From a virus, in the IMG/VR virus record IMGVR_UViG_3300021364_000115, positions 1 through 30,319 of that record: a DNA stretch of 30,319 nucleotides, one strand, 5' to 3'. Positions 12,960 to 21,100 of this stretch are shown one piece after another. Within the stretch, counting starts at the first letter, position 1. Every line of letters starts with the position of its first letter. Both the position numbers and the translations under genes were made by a program. The notes under the pieces are model-generated. The model did not search any database and was not told where the DNA came from. It saw nothing but the letters and a program-made list of their open reading frames with translations.

Positions 12960-15561
12960 ATTCTTCTTTGAGCCATTCAAAGTCGTTGATTTTTGCAAGT
13001 TCTGCTGCATTGTCTTTGTTAAGTCTGCCAAACTCTTTTCCAGCTATAGCACCTGCAATTGCTGCTTTACCAAAGGGTTTGTCTGCTCCTCTAGTACACC
13101 AAGCCTCTAATCTAAATTCAGTTTCTTCATCTTTTTGTCTAGCAATAGTACGGCTTGCTAATTTTGCACATTCTCTAAATCCACTACGCCAAGCACTAAA
13201 TGAGTCAGTGTTAAATGCGCTAGTGTTACTCATTTCTTCTATGCCTTTAAACTTGTCACTTATACTAGTGGTCATATCTGTTGTAGATTCGTCCATATTA
13301 CGAGTTAAATTAGTAGGAAGTAATTTTACACCTCCATAACCGTAAACTAATCCATTGATAGGATTTAAACTGCGCCATACATGCACTGTATCTTTACCAT
13401 CAATATCGTATGCAGGAACATAGTAATCAAAGTCAAATCCATCTATAATTTCTGCATCACCGTCTACTACCCAAAACATATCTGTTTCTACTAATTCTGC
13501 TGCACGTTTATGTGCTGCATGAATACCTTTGATGTCCATAACACGTTTTGTTCTTGGAAACTTCTCTGAAAGTAAATCAAAATTATCATCTGCGTTCGGC
13601 TCACCATTACTGATAAAAACAATATCGTAGGGTTTTGGATTGCTGCCCACTTCCGGATATTCTTTTTTAGTAACAAAAAATCTATAATCAATTTCTCTTT
13701 GACTTATGCTTAATTTTTTACTGGTTAAAGCTATTCCGTCATAAAAGTCTCCGTTTTTCCACACGTGGTTAATTTTTCGTTCGTATTGATTATGATGATC
13801 AATATAAAAATTCCAATCAAAATCTTCTAAAGGTAAAAAACTATCGTTTACCATCCAAAACATATCATAGTTGCAATCGTTCTTTGCATTTAAATAATCT
13901 TGATAATTATTCACAGTGTAAATAGGATATGGTTTAGGATCACTTGCTACAATATCCCATTCTTTCTTTTTTATTAAAAATCTATGTTCAATTTCTTTTT
14001 CACTCACTAAAACATTTTTACTAAAAAGGACTATTCCATCATAAGTATTTCCGTTTAAAAACACATGATTGATATTTCTATCATAACTGTTATGATGACT
14101 AAAATATAATTTAAAGTCAAAATCTGGTGCAATCTCTACATCGCTAGGAACTCCCCAAAACATTTCTGTTTCACAATTATAAAGTGCAGCAGTATAATCA
14201 TCATAATTGTTAATTAAAAATTTGTCGTAAGGTTTTGGATAACTTGCAATTACATCGTGTTCTTTTTTATTAACAAAAAATCTATGTTCAATTTCTTTTT
14301 CGCTTATTTCAATTTTTGATGATAATAAAGCAATACCATCATAATCCTCACCGTTAAGAAATACATGATTGGTTTTTGTATCAAATGTTTCTTGAGATAA
14401 GAAATAATTATCCCATTGAAAATTTTCACAAGGATTTACATCTTTAGGAATAAACCAAAACATATCTGTTTTACATTTTGATAATGCTTGTTGATATTCT
14501 TTATAATTTCCAATTACAAATCTTTCAAATTGTTTTGGTACACTAGCTACTGCCTCGTGTTCGATTTTTTTATTTAAATCTTTAAATTTTATTTCTTCTT
14601 CGGTAACTGGAGATTGTTTGCTGAATAAAAATACTCCATTGTATTTGTTGCTATTGAGCCATGCATGATTGGTTTTTCTGTCACTGCTGTGATGACTTAT
14701 GTAAAAATCAAATTTAAAACTTTTGTTTATTTCTATTTGATCATTATATCCCCAAAATAATTCAGTAGTTGATTTTTTCAATGCTTGTTGATAATCATAA
14801 TAGTTATTAATTTCAAATTTATCGTAAGGTTTTGGATTACTTGCCATAATCCTTATTTCTTTTTTATTTACAAAAAATCTGTGTTTAATTTCTTTTTCAG
14901 TTGCCTTGTATGCTTTAGGCATTAACACAATGCCATCTAGTTGATCTATATCTCCGTTTCCAAACACATGAGGTGTATCGTAACTCCATTCATCAGGCTT
15001 GTAGCTAAACTTAAAGGTATCTCTTACATCAGTATCATCATACACAATCCACAACATATCTGTAAAACTTTGAGATTGGGCCTGCTGTAAATTATCAACT
15101 ACTTGAACATCAAAATTTCTTTCGACTAATTTATCGTAAACTGTTTTGTCTTCTCCAATATAAAAAATATCAAATTTTTCTTTTCCAAAGTAAGGATCGT
15201 AATGACCGCATATATATTTTTCTTTTACACTTTTAAACTTGCATAAATGTGCATTTACCGGAACCAACAGGGTTTTCTCATAAGAGATTATTTCTCTACT
15301 GTCTTTCTGAACGTAAGGAAATTTATAAATTTTATTTCTCTCTTCAGGAGAAAAATACCACGGAAAACTGCTGTAGGTTTTTATATTTTTGTCTACTAAC
15401 CATACATGCGTTGTGTCAAAATTATGTTTTTTTAAAATACTAAAATCAGTAGGATCATCTACATATAGTATGGGTGCTTTTTTTAGAATATTATTTCGAA
15501 GTGTGCTAAAACTTGAAAAAGTAGATTGTGGATCTATTCCAAACTTGTCAAATACTTTCAT
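12940..15561 (-). CDS. Array of glycosyltransferase-like repeats with one DGD-containing module
   Basis: This 873-residue protein consists mostly of repeats with a period of 100 residues. Each full unit has NNYxDYxxA, then [DE]MFWxVxxD, a strand F.F..Y.SHH, NHVFLNG..YDGI.L.SK, then SEKEIEHRFFVNKKE and a terminal PKPY. Units lie near 131-246, 247-346, 347-446, 447-546, 547-646 and 647-750; a weaker one lies near 30-110 (VWLVDKN). The FW motif is at 269, 368, 468, 568 and 696 (LW at 170). Only the last unit shows a DxD-like DGD at 700-702 (MFWVVDGDAEI), as in GT-A enzymes, so the others look degenerate. Residues about 780-873 form a separate domain (AFNTDSFSAWRSGFRECAKL, LEAWCTRGADKPFGKAAI, INDFEWLKEEF). 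The start overlaps the neighbouring glycosyltransferase stop (ATGA). Confidence 0.75.
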   Translation of the reverse strand: MKVFDKFGIDPQSTFSSFSTLRNNILKKAPILYVDDPTDFSILKKHNFDTTHVWLVDKNIKTYSSFPWYFSPEERNKIYKFPYVQKDSREIISYEKTLLVPVNAHLCKFKSVKEKYICGHYDPYFGKEKFDIFYIGEDKTVYDKLVERNFDVQVVDNLQQAQSQSFTDMLWIVYDDTDVRDTFKFSYKPDEWSYDTPHVFGNGDIDQLDGIVLMPKAYKATEKEIKHRFFVNKKEIRIMASNPKPYDKFEINNYYDYQQALKKSTTELFWGYNDQIEINKSFKFDFYISHHSSDRKTNHAWLNSNKYNGVFLFSKQSPVTEEEIKFKDLNKKIEHEAVASVPKQFERFVIGNYKEYQQALSKCKTDMFWFIPKDVNPCENFQWDNYFLSQETFDTKTNHVFLNGEDYDGIALLSSKIEISEKEIEHRFFVNKKEHDVIASYPKPYDKFLINNYDDYTAALYNCETEMFWGVPSDVEIAPDFDFKLYFSHHNSYDRNINHVFLNGNTYDGIVLFSKNVLVSEKEIEHRFLIKKKEWDIVASDPKPYPIYTVNNYQDYLNAKNDCNYDMFWMVNDSFLPLEDFDWNFYIDHHNQYERKINHVWKNGDFYDGIALTSKKLSISQREIDYRFFVTKKEYPEVGSNPKPYDIVFISNGEPNADDNFDLLSEKFPRTKRVMDIKGIHAAHKRAAELVETDMFWVVDGDAEIIDGFDFDYYVPAYDIDGKDTVHVWRSLNPINGLVYGYGGVKLLPTNLTRNMDESTTDMTTSISDKFKGIEEMSNTSAFNTDSFSAWRSGFRECAKLASRTIARQKDEETEFRLEAWCTRGADKPFGKAAIAGAIAGKEFGRLNKDNAAELAKINDFEWLKEEFKKLYQ
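13312..15171 (-). repeat. Six protein-level repeats (300-base period) within the 873-residue gene
   Basis: Units start near 15171, 14823, 14523, 14223, 13923 and 13623, and the middle four are almost exactly 300 bases long. DNA identity is also visible: segments encoding RFFVNKKE and EKEIEHRF recur near 13680, 13980, 14280 and 14875. The first unit is longer (116 residues) and the last holds the DGD motif. Confidence 0.75.
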
Positions 15562-16142
15562 AGTATAATTGCTTTCGTTCCGTAATGTGCTAGTGCTATG
15601 TCTGCATCAACAAAGACATCAATGCCATGATGCATTGCTTGATTACAAAAGTATATATCTTCTCCACCAAAGTTATCTAAATTTTTATTATAATAGTGAG
15701 AAAACCACGGCTTTGGTAATTCTTTATAAACATTTGATGTTGTTAACATACAGCCCATACCAACCGCCCATACTTTGTGTAAACCCTTTTTTTCATTTAA
15801 CCTTATGTTAATGTTATCTGGATCTAAAAAAGCAACACTAACGTTTGGCTTGTAACGTGTACTATAAGTTGCAGCTACAATATCTTTATTATGAGCATAC
15901 AGTTTTGTAAATATATTTGCTGGAAAATGAATATCACTATCTAACCATAAAATATGTGTGCATTCACTGTCTAATGCTTCTTTTGCTAAATCTATTCGAC
16001 TTTGTGCAATAACACTTCCGCACACAATATGTAGATTAAAATTTATATTATCTGCAGTTAATGTGCTGGTTAAATTTGCTAAACTTTTTGCAAATCCTGT
16101 ATGCACAGTATCTCTTGCAGGAATACAAATACTTAATTTCAT
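15558..16142 (-). CDS. GT-A glycosyltransferase (GT2-like)
   Basis: This 194-residue protein starts MKLSICIPARDTVHTGFA, the usual first strand of GT2-like enzymes. GSVIAQSRIDLAKEAL follows. The catalytic DxD is in THILWLDSDIHFP (Asp68 and Asp70), which binds the sugar nucleotide through a metal. Then come VAATYSTRYKP, VWAVGMGCMLTTSNVYKELP, a GGEDIYFCNQA segment (Glu161, Asp162, candidate base) and an end LAHYGTKAI with His186. It is compact but complete for the GT-A fold, with no membrane segment, so probably cytoplasmic. It overlaps the upstream 125-residue gene (TAATG) and the downstream repeat protein (ATGA), so the three form one operon. The target could be virion protein, DNA or host surface sugar; none is shown by the sequence. 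Confidence 0.85.
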   Translation of the reverse strand: MKLSICIPARDTVHTGFAKSLANLTSTLTADNINFNLHIVCGSVIAQSRIDLAKEALDSECTHILWLDSDIHFPANIFTKLYAHNKDIVAATYSTRYKPNVSVAFLDPDNINIRLNEKKGLHKVWAVGMGCMLTTSNVYKELPKPWFSHYYNKNLDNFGGEDIYFCNQAMHHGIDVFVDADIALAHYGTKAIIL

Positions 16143-16519
16143 TACACCATGGTGCTTGGTACTGAATCTTTATTCAATTCCTGTTCAGCAGCAACAGTTA
16201 AGTCGTTCCAACTTCTTGCAGAACTTGTTGCAACTTTTACACATTCTTGAAAATCTTCTGCACTTAAACTTGCCATAGCAATCATGTTTTCTGGTTGTAC
16301 TTTACCAATTGTGAGCAAGTCTGCTCCTGCTGTAGTACCTAGTTTTTGAATCCAATGTAATCTGTCATCGTCATCAGGAATATTCATTTCATCAATTGCT
16401 TTTTTTGCAGCAATTTCTGTCTGCGCATCAAGTTGTAATGTTTCAAGTACAGCTTTTTTACGAGCTTTAGTATATTGTTGCGCTAAATCAATATTTAGCA
16501 CTTCGTAAAGTGTTTTCAT
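16142..16519 (-). CDS. Unknown protein leading the glycosyltransferase operon
   Basis: This 125-residue, mostly helical protein is not recognised. It begins MKTLYEVLNIDLAQQYTKAR, continues through a Lys/Ala/Glu-rich helix and a DDDDRLHWIQKLGTTAG segment, and ends in SAEDFQECVKVATSSARSWN and a Val/Met terminus. The FQECVKVAT stretch resembles FRECAKLAS in the C-terminal domain of the 873-residue protein of the same operon, which may hint at a shared interaction surface, but the match is nine residues long. The start has an AGGAG ribosome site 9 bases upstream. A sigma-70-like promoter (16541-16569) lies just before it, so expression is likely earlier than for the virion genes. Confidence 0.6.
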   Translation of the reverse strand: MKTLYEVLNIDLAQQYTKARKKAVLETLQLDAQTEIAAKKAIDEMNIPDDDDRLHWIQKLGTTAGADLLTIGKVQPENMIAMASLSAEDFQECVKVATSSARSWNDLTVAAEQELNKDSVPSTMV

Positions 16520-16540
16520 ATCTTACTCCTATTTACACTT

Positions 16541-16569
16541 AATATATATGAATATTTGTTATTTGTCAA
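16541..16569 (-). promoter_or_regulatory. Sigma-70-like promoter for the glycosyltransferase operon
   Basis: TTGACA (16569-16564), a 17-base spacer and TATATT (16546-16541) read on the minus strand. About 22 bases then remain before the ATG at 16519, including AGGAG. The -35 box lies six bases after the stop of the 494-residue gene. It shares the flank CTTGACAAA-AACAAATA with the promoter at 18083-18112. Confidence 0.7.
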
Positions 16570-16574
16570 GTATT

Positions 16575-18059
16575 TTAAGCAGCACCGCCAACAGTAGGAA
16601 CATTGATCCTATAGACTTTATCATTGCTTGTACTTGCACCGCTTGTGCTGGAAACGCCGCCGCACATCATAGTTTGAGTGTTTGCTGTTCCGTTTTGCAC
16701 TATTTTTTTTGGTCCTGTTGTAGTATCATATATTGGATAAAATCTCGGCATATATGTAGGCGAAGGCGGGAAAGTAGGTAAATCGTCGCCTGAAATTGAT
16801 TCAATTATAGTAAAGGTAGAAAATTCAAATGACGTAGCTCTTGAATAAAGCCAACTTCTTCCAGGTTCTGGATCTGAATCAAATGTAGATCCAGAAAAAG
16901 ATTCTACAAAGGCACCTGGAGCGCCATATACTGTATTGATTTTTCTTGTCCTATTCGTAAAAAAATCCGTCCCGGCAGTTTGTAAATCTGGTGAATCTAA
17001 ATTTACAGCTGAACCAAATTCCCACTGCGCTGTAGGATCTACATAACCATTATACCAAACCGAACTTGTGCCTTGTTTCAAACCTAAACAGATAGTTGTT
17101 CCGTCAGCGCTCAAACATTGATCAAAAATTTCCGTAGCAGCAGTTACTCCGTCAAATGGAGATGTTAAAGCAGGAAGAGCACCACTAGGATCAGGAGGGC
17201 TACCTGCAATAACATACCATTGCTCATCATCCATATCAAACGATAGTGTAGCATATTTGTACAAACCAGCGCTACTACGAAAAAGAACAGTATACAAAAT
17301 TGCATTCTTATTTGGAATAGAGCAAACTTGTCCCTTTACAGTAAATTGTCTATCCCAAGTAAATCCATCTATAGGATTAGGAATTGCAAAACTAGCTTCA
17401 GGTGTAGTCGATGTATTGAATTTACGTATTCCATAGAAACTGTTTGCAGACGCTTCATTAAGTCCATAATATCTACCGTTATTAGGATTATAAAAAATAT
17501 CTCCGAAGTTATTTAAAGTTTGGCCACTTATAGGTCCTATTGATCTTACTAAACTACCACTGTGATTATAATGATAAATTATCGGACCAGTTGTAGTACT
17601 GCTAATTACTTTAAATATTAAATCGTTGCTTTGTATACCTGTAGGATGCATTATCACATTTTGGCTACTGGACAAGTTGAAAGTAAATAGTTCTGCGCCT
17701 GTAGCAACATTTACTACACCACAGGTCATAGCGCCAAAACTATAACCACTAACAAACATATACTCTCCAGATACTCCATTCCACTCGTCAAAAGCAATAT
17801 GCGGATTATCAAAGTTTTCTTCGCTAGTTGGATTTATATTAGGTAAAGTTGGACTTGTACTGACTAATGAGAAAGACCCAGGAGTACTGGATTGTCCAAA
17901 TCCACCAAAGGTACTACTCATAGTAATAGTAGTACCTTGACTGATACCAATATAAGTTCCTAATATACCTAAAACAAAACTACTAGTAAATCCTCCTCCG
18001 ACAAAAAAATCTCTAATGTCTGTCATTGTAATAGTAGAACCTGTGGGTGGTATTGCCAT
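16575..18059 (-). CDS. Putative tail-fibre tip or adhesin protein
   Basis: This 494-residue protein has an N-terminus (MAIPPTGSTITMTDIRDFFV and GISQGTTITMSSTFGG) that resembles the start of many small marine-phage tail fibre proteins, which have 'P.SG.ISMSDI' repeats. The rest is rich in Ser, Thr, Gly and aromatic residues and in beta-strand text, with several similar short segments (PIIYHYNHSGSLVRSIG, FYGIRKFNTSTTPEASFAIP, AGLYKYATLSFDMDDEQWYV). That would suit a beta-propeller-like or other beta domain. No enzyme motif is seen. It lies after the giant fibre gene and before the glycosyltransferases. A GGAATA ribosome site and a sigma-70-like promoter precede it. Adhesin function is inferred; a structural or secreted protein is also possible. 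Confidence 0.55.
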   Translation of the reverse strand: MAIPPTGSTITMTDIRDFFVGGGFTSSFVLGILGTYIGISQGTTITMSSTFGGFGQSSTPGSFSLVSTSPTLPNINPTSEENFDNPHIAFDEWNGVSGEYMFVSGYSFGAMTCGVVNVATGAELFTFNLSSSQNVIMHPTGIQSNDLIFKVISSTTTGPIIYHYNHSGSLVRSIGPISGQTLNNFGDIFYNPNNGRYYGLNEASANSFYGIRKFNTSTTPEASFAIPNPIDGFTWDRQFTVKGQVCSIPNKNAILYTVLFRSSAGLYKYATLSFDMDDEQWYVIAGSPPDPSGALPALTSPFDGVTAATEIFDQCLSADGTTICLGLKQGTSSVWYNGYVDPTAQWEFGSAVNLDSPDLQTAGTDFFTNRTRKINTVYGAPGAFVESFSGSTFDSDPEPGRSWLYSRATSFEFSTFTIIESISGDDLPTFPPSPTYMPRFYPIYDTTTGPKKIVQNGTANTQTMMCGGVSSTSGASTSNDKVYRINVPTVGGAA

Positions 18060-18082
18060 TTTTATTCCTTTTTAAATACTTT

Positions 18083-18112
18083 ATAATAACATATGTATTT
18101 GTTGTTTGTCAA
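18083..18112 (-). promoter_or_regulatory. Sigma-70-like promoter for the 494-residue gene
   Basis: TTGACA (18112-18107), an 18-base spacer and TATTAT (18088-18083) read on the minus strand, then GGAAT before the ATG at 18059. The -35 box overlaps the foot of the hairpin at 18110-18133. No late box is seen here. Confidence 0.6.
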
Positions 18113-18133
18113 GTAGCCATTGCTGGCTACTTG
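18110..18133 (-). terminator. Perfect 10-bp hairpin after the giant fibre gene
   Basis: The stem CAAGTAGCCA / TGGCTACTTG has a 4-base loop reading GCAA on the minus strand (a stable GNRA tetraloop) and starts directly after the TAA stop at 18134. No T-run follows, so it may be a 3'-end stabiliser or factor-dependent terminator as well as an intrinsic one. Confidence 0.65.
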
Positions 18134-21100
18134 TTACTTATCTGTTAATTTGTTTATCATTTCTTTCAATTGATCAATTTGTTGTTGTTGCTGTTTAAAC
18201 GCTTCGATAAACGCACCTGCCATAGCACCGTAGTTTACAGTTTTTATACCATCCTGATCAGTATGTACAACTTCTGGGAAATACTCTTCGACTTCTTGTG
18301 CAATGACACCCATATGTCTGCGTTCGGTATCTTCTTGATCAGTACGAGTAAATGTTACACCACGGATGCTCAATATTTTAGTTAACGGATCTGCTACTAC
18401 TTCAATATTGTCTTTTATTCTAGCGTCTGAATATGCTGTAACTTCGCCAGCAACTGTCATATTACCCGACATATCAAGTTGCCATCTATTAGCAGATGCA
18501 GACCATCCACCTATACGCAAGACGTTATCGCTGTCTAAACCCATATTAACTGCAAAGCTACCACCTCTGTGGAAACTCATAAACGCAGAGTTACCACCGG
18601 TTGCATATGCTTGTAGTGGAGGATTACTCAACGAACCGCTTGTACCGCCTAGATTACTTTGGAAATATGATACACCAGTAACAGTTCCTCCAGATGCTAA
18701 TATTAGGAACCCTGTGCTATCAATACCGTCAAGTGTGTTAGCATCGTCGGCACTAATACCAGTTAGACCCGAACCATCACCTGTGAATGCTGTTGCTTGT
18801 ATATTACCAGAGATGTTAATACTTCCAGTACCAGTGATTGTGCCACTGAAAGAATCATTTGTGTCACTGCGTAAGAACGATCCGCTATCTAGACCATCTA
18901 AATTATCTGCACTTAATCCACTGCCTGCACCATCATTTCCGCTGTGCCATACAGTGTATGTTGCACTACCGTCATAAAATGAAAGTCCACTAGTGCCTCC
19001 ATCTATGTTTAATCTAGTGTTACCGCCTTCGTTTGCAATTTGAAGTACGTCTCCGCTATCAACATATTGAATATAAGCACGTCTTGTCGTTGATTGGTAC
19101 CAAGACATATAAGGATTGCCTGTAGCACTTGTATCTTGTAAACGAAGCATTTCGTCACCTGCATGTGACAACGTAAGCAATCCTTCCATAGTATCAGCTT
19201 CATCGCTGCGTAGTAATTGGGTTACTCCTACGCCGCCTAACGTATCTGCTTCTATGTTTGTAAGTCCACTACCATTACCTGTAAATGTACTTGTACCAAT
19301 ATTAATATTACCAAAGTTGCTGGTAATGCTACCTGCATCTAATGCGCCTGTACCAGTTAAATTACTGTATGAACCACTAATACGTGCATTTGGAACTGTG
19401 CCGCTATCCAAGTTTGTTGCGTTCAGTCCGTCAATTCCACTACCATCAGCAGAGTTAAGAGTACCTGCATACAGGTCTCCAGCAACACCCATACCGCCAC
19501 CTACACGCACAGCACCAGTGGTTGTATTAGTTGCTGCACTTGTATCGCTGAATGTTTTTACACCCGCCATTGTTTGGTTGCCGCCTAGTCTATTTCCTGA
19601 CACTGTTCCACTTGTAATTTCTGTAGCATTCAGGTTTGTCAGACCACTACCGTTACCAGTAAAGGTACTTGTACCAATATTAATATCACCAAACGTGGCT
19701 GATATGCTACCTGCTGACAGTGTTCCAACACTTGTTAAACTACTTGCTGTTACACCACTGCCTAGTGTTGTTGCACTCAATACACTTGTGTTATTGATAC
19801 GATAAACTTTTGCGTTTGCAATGTTTACGTTTTCACTAAACTGCCATGCTGAATTAGTTACATTGTACAGCATGGTTTTGTTTGTATCACCTAACAATGT
19901 AATACCACCGCCATTTGCTGTTATATCAGTTGGAGATGCCACATTGCCTAGTTCTATATTTTTATCTTCAACAATTAGTGTTGTAGTATCTAATGTTGTA
20001 GTTGTACCACTAATAGTAAGATCGCCATCAACAACTAAATTACCTGCAAAAGTTGCATTACCTGTTGTATACGCAACAGTGAATTTATCTAGCGAATCGC
20101 CGAATGATAAGTCTCCTGTTGCACCAATTTGCATACGTTGAACATCTGCTGTATAAAAATCTAATTCATCGTTATCTGCACCAGCACTGGTTTCTGCGGC
20201 AATATAAGTGTCTTGGTCAACGTCTTTGACACCGCCTAGTGATCCCCAGTTGGTGCCATCGTAACCTTCGAATGTTGTGTCTGTTGTGTTGAAACGTATC
20301 TGACCTTGTGCAACACTTGTGCCTACACCCGCTTCACCTGGACGTTGTGCTGTAGTGCCAACAGGTACTTTAACACCTGTTGTATCACTGAAATTGGTGT
20401 ATCCTGTAACAGTTACAGCACCTACAGTATCAATACGCACACGTTCAGTTGATATATGAATATTGTCACCAGTAGTTGTAACTTCACCAGTTTTTAATAC
20501 TATATCTCCGCCTGTGCCCGAACCAGTACCTAATCCTGCTTCAATGGTAAATTCACCTGCACCTATATCGGTGCCGATTCCGTCTGTGCCTTTTATTTTT
20601 CCTGCGGCTGGGGATGCACTTGTTTCTGCATTACCTAAAATTACTGTTTCATTGCGCAAAATCAAACTATTATTGATTGTATGTGTCCCTGCTGGAACAT
20701 CAGTTGCTAATGCAGTTACTAGGTCATCTGTTTGAATAGTAAATGAAGTAGCAATGTCTGTTGCACCACTTACCGGCCATGTACCATCTAAATTTGTTAC
20801 ACCACTGCCTGTAATATTTACAGTATCACCTGGATTAATACCCAATGTGAATGGAGTATATGTAAATGATAACGTGGTGCCTGTTAGGATAGTACCAGTA
20901 GTGTTTGCACTTAAATAAATTGCATCATCTGTCACACCTGATATAGTAGTGTTTGCAGGAATACTACTACTACCTGTTACTACCATGCCAGCTAAAACAC
21001 CTGTAGTGTCACCTAAAATAACTTCGTTTTCGCCATTTTGAGTAACTTCTGTTGTACTTTCAGTTATATTTTCCAAGTTAACTACAACACTTCTAGAAAT

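Noticed and set aside
18366-19805. Long plus-strand open frames (203 and 229 residues) opposite the giant fibre gene
   Set aside because: They are antisense to a clear fibre sequence, are Pro/Val/Leu-rich with no domain, and have no ribosome site. They reflect the repetitive codon use of the fibre.
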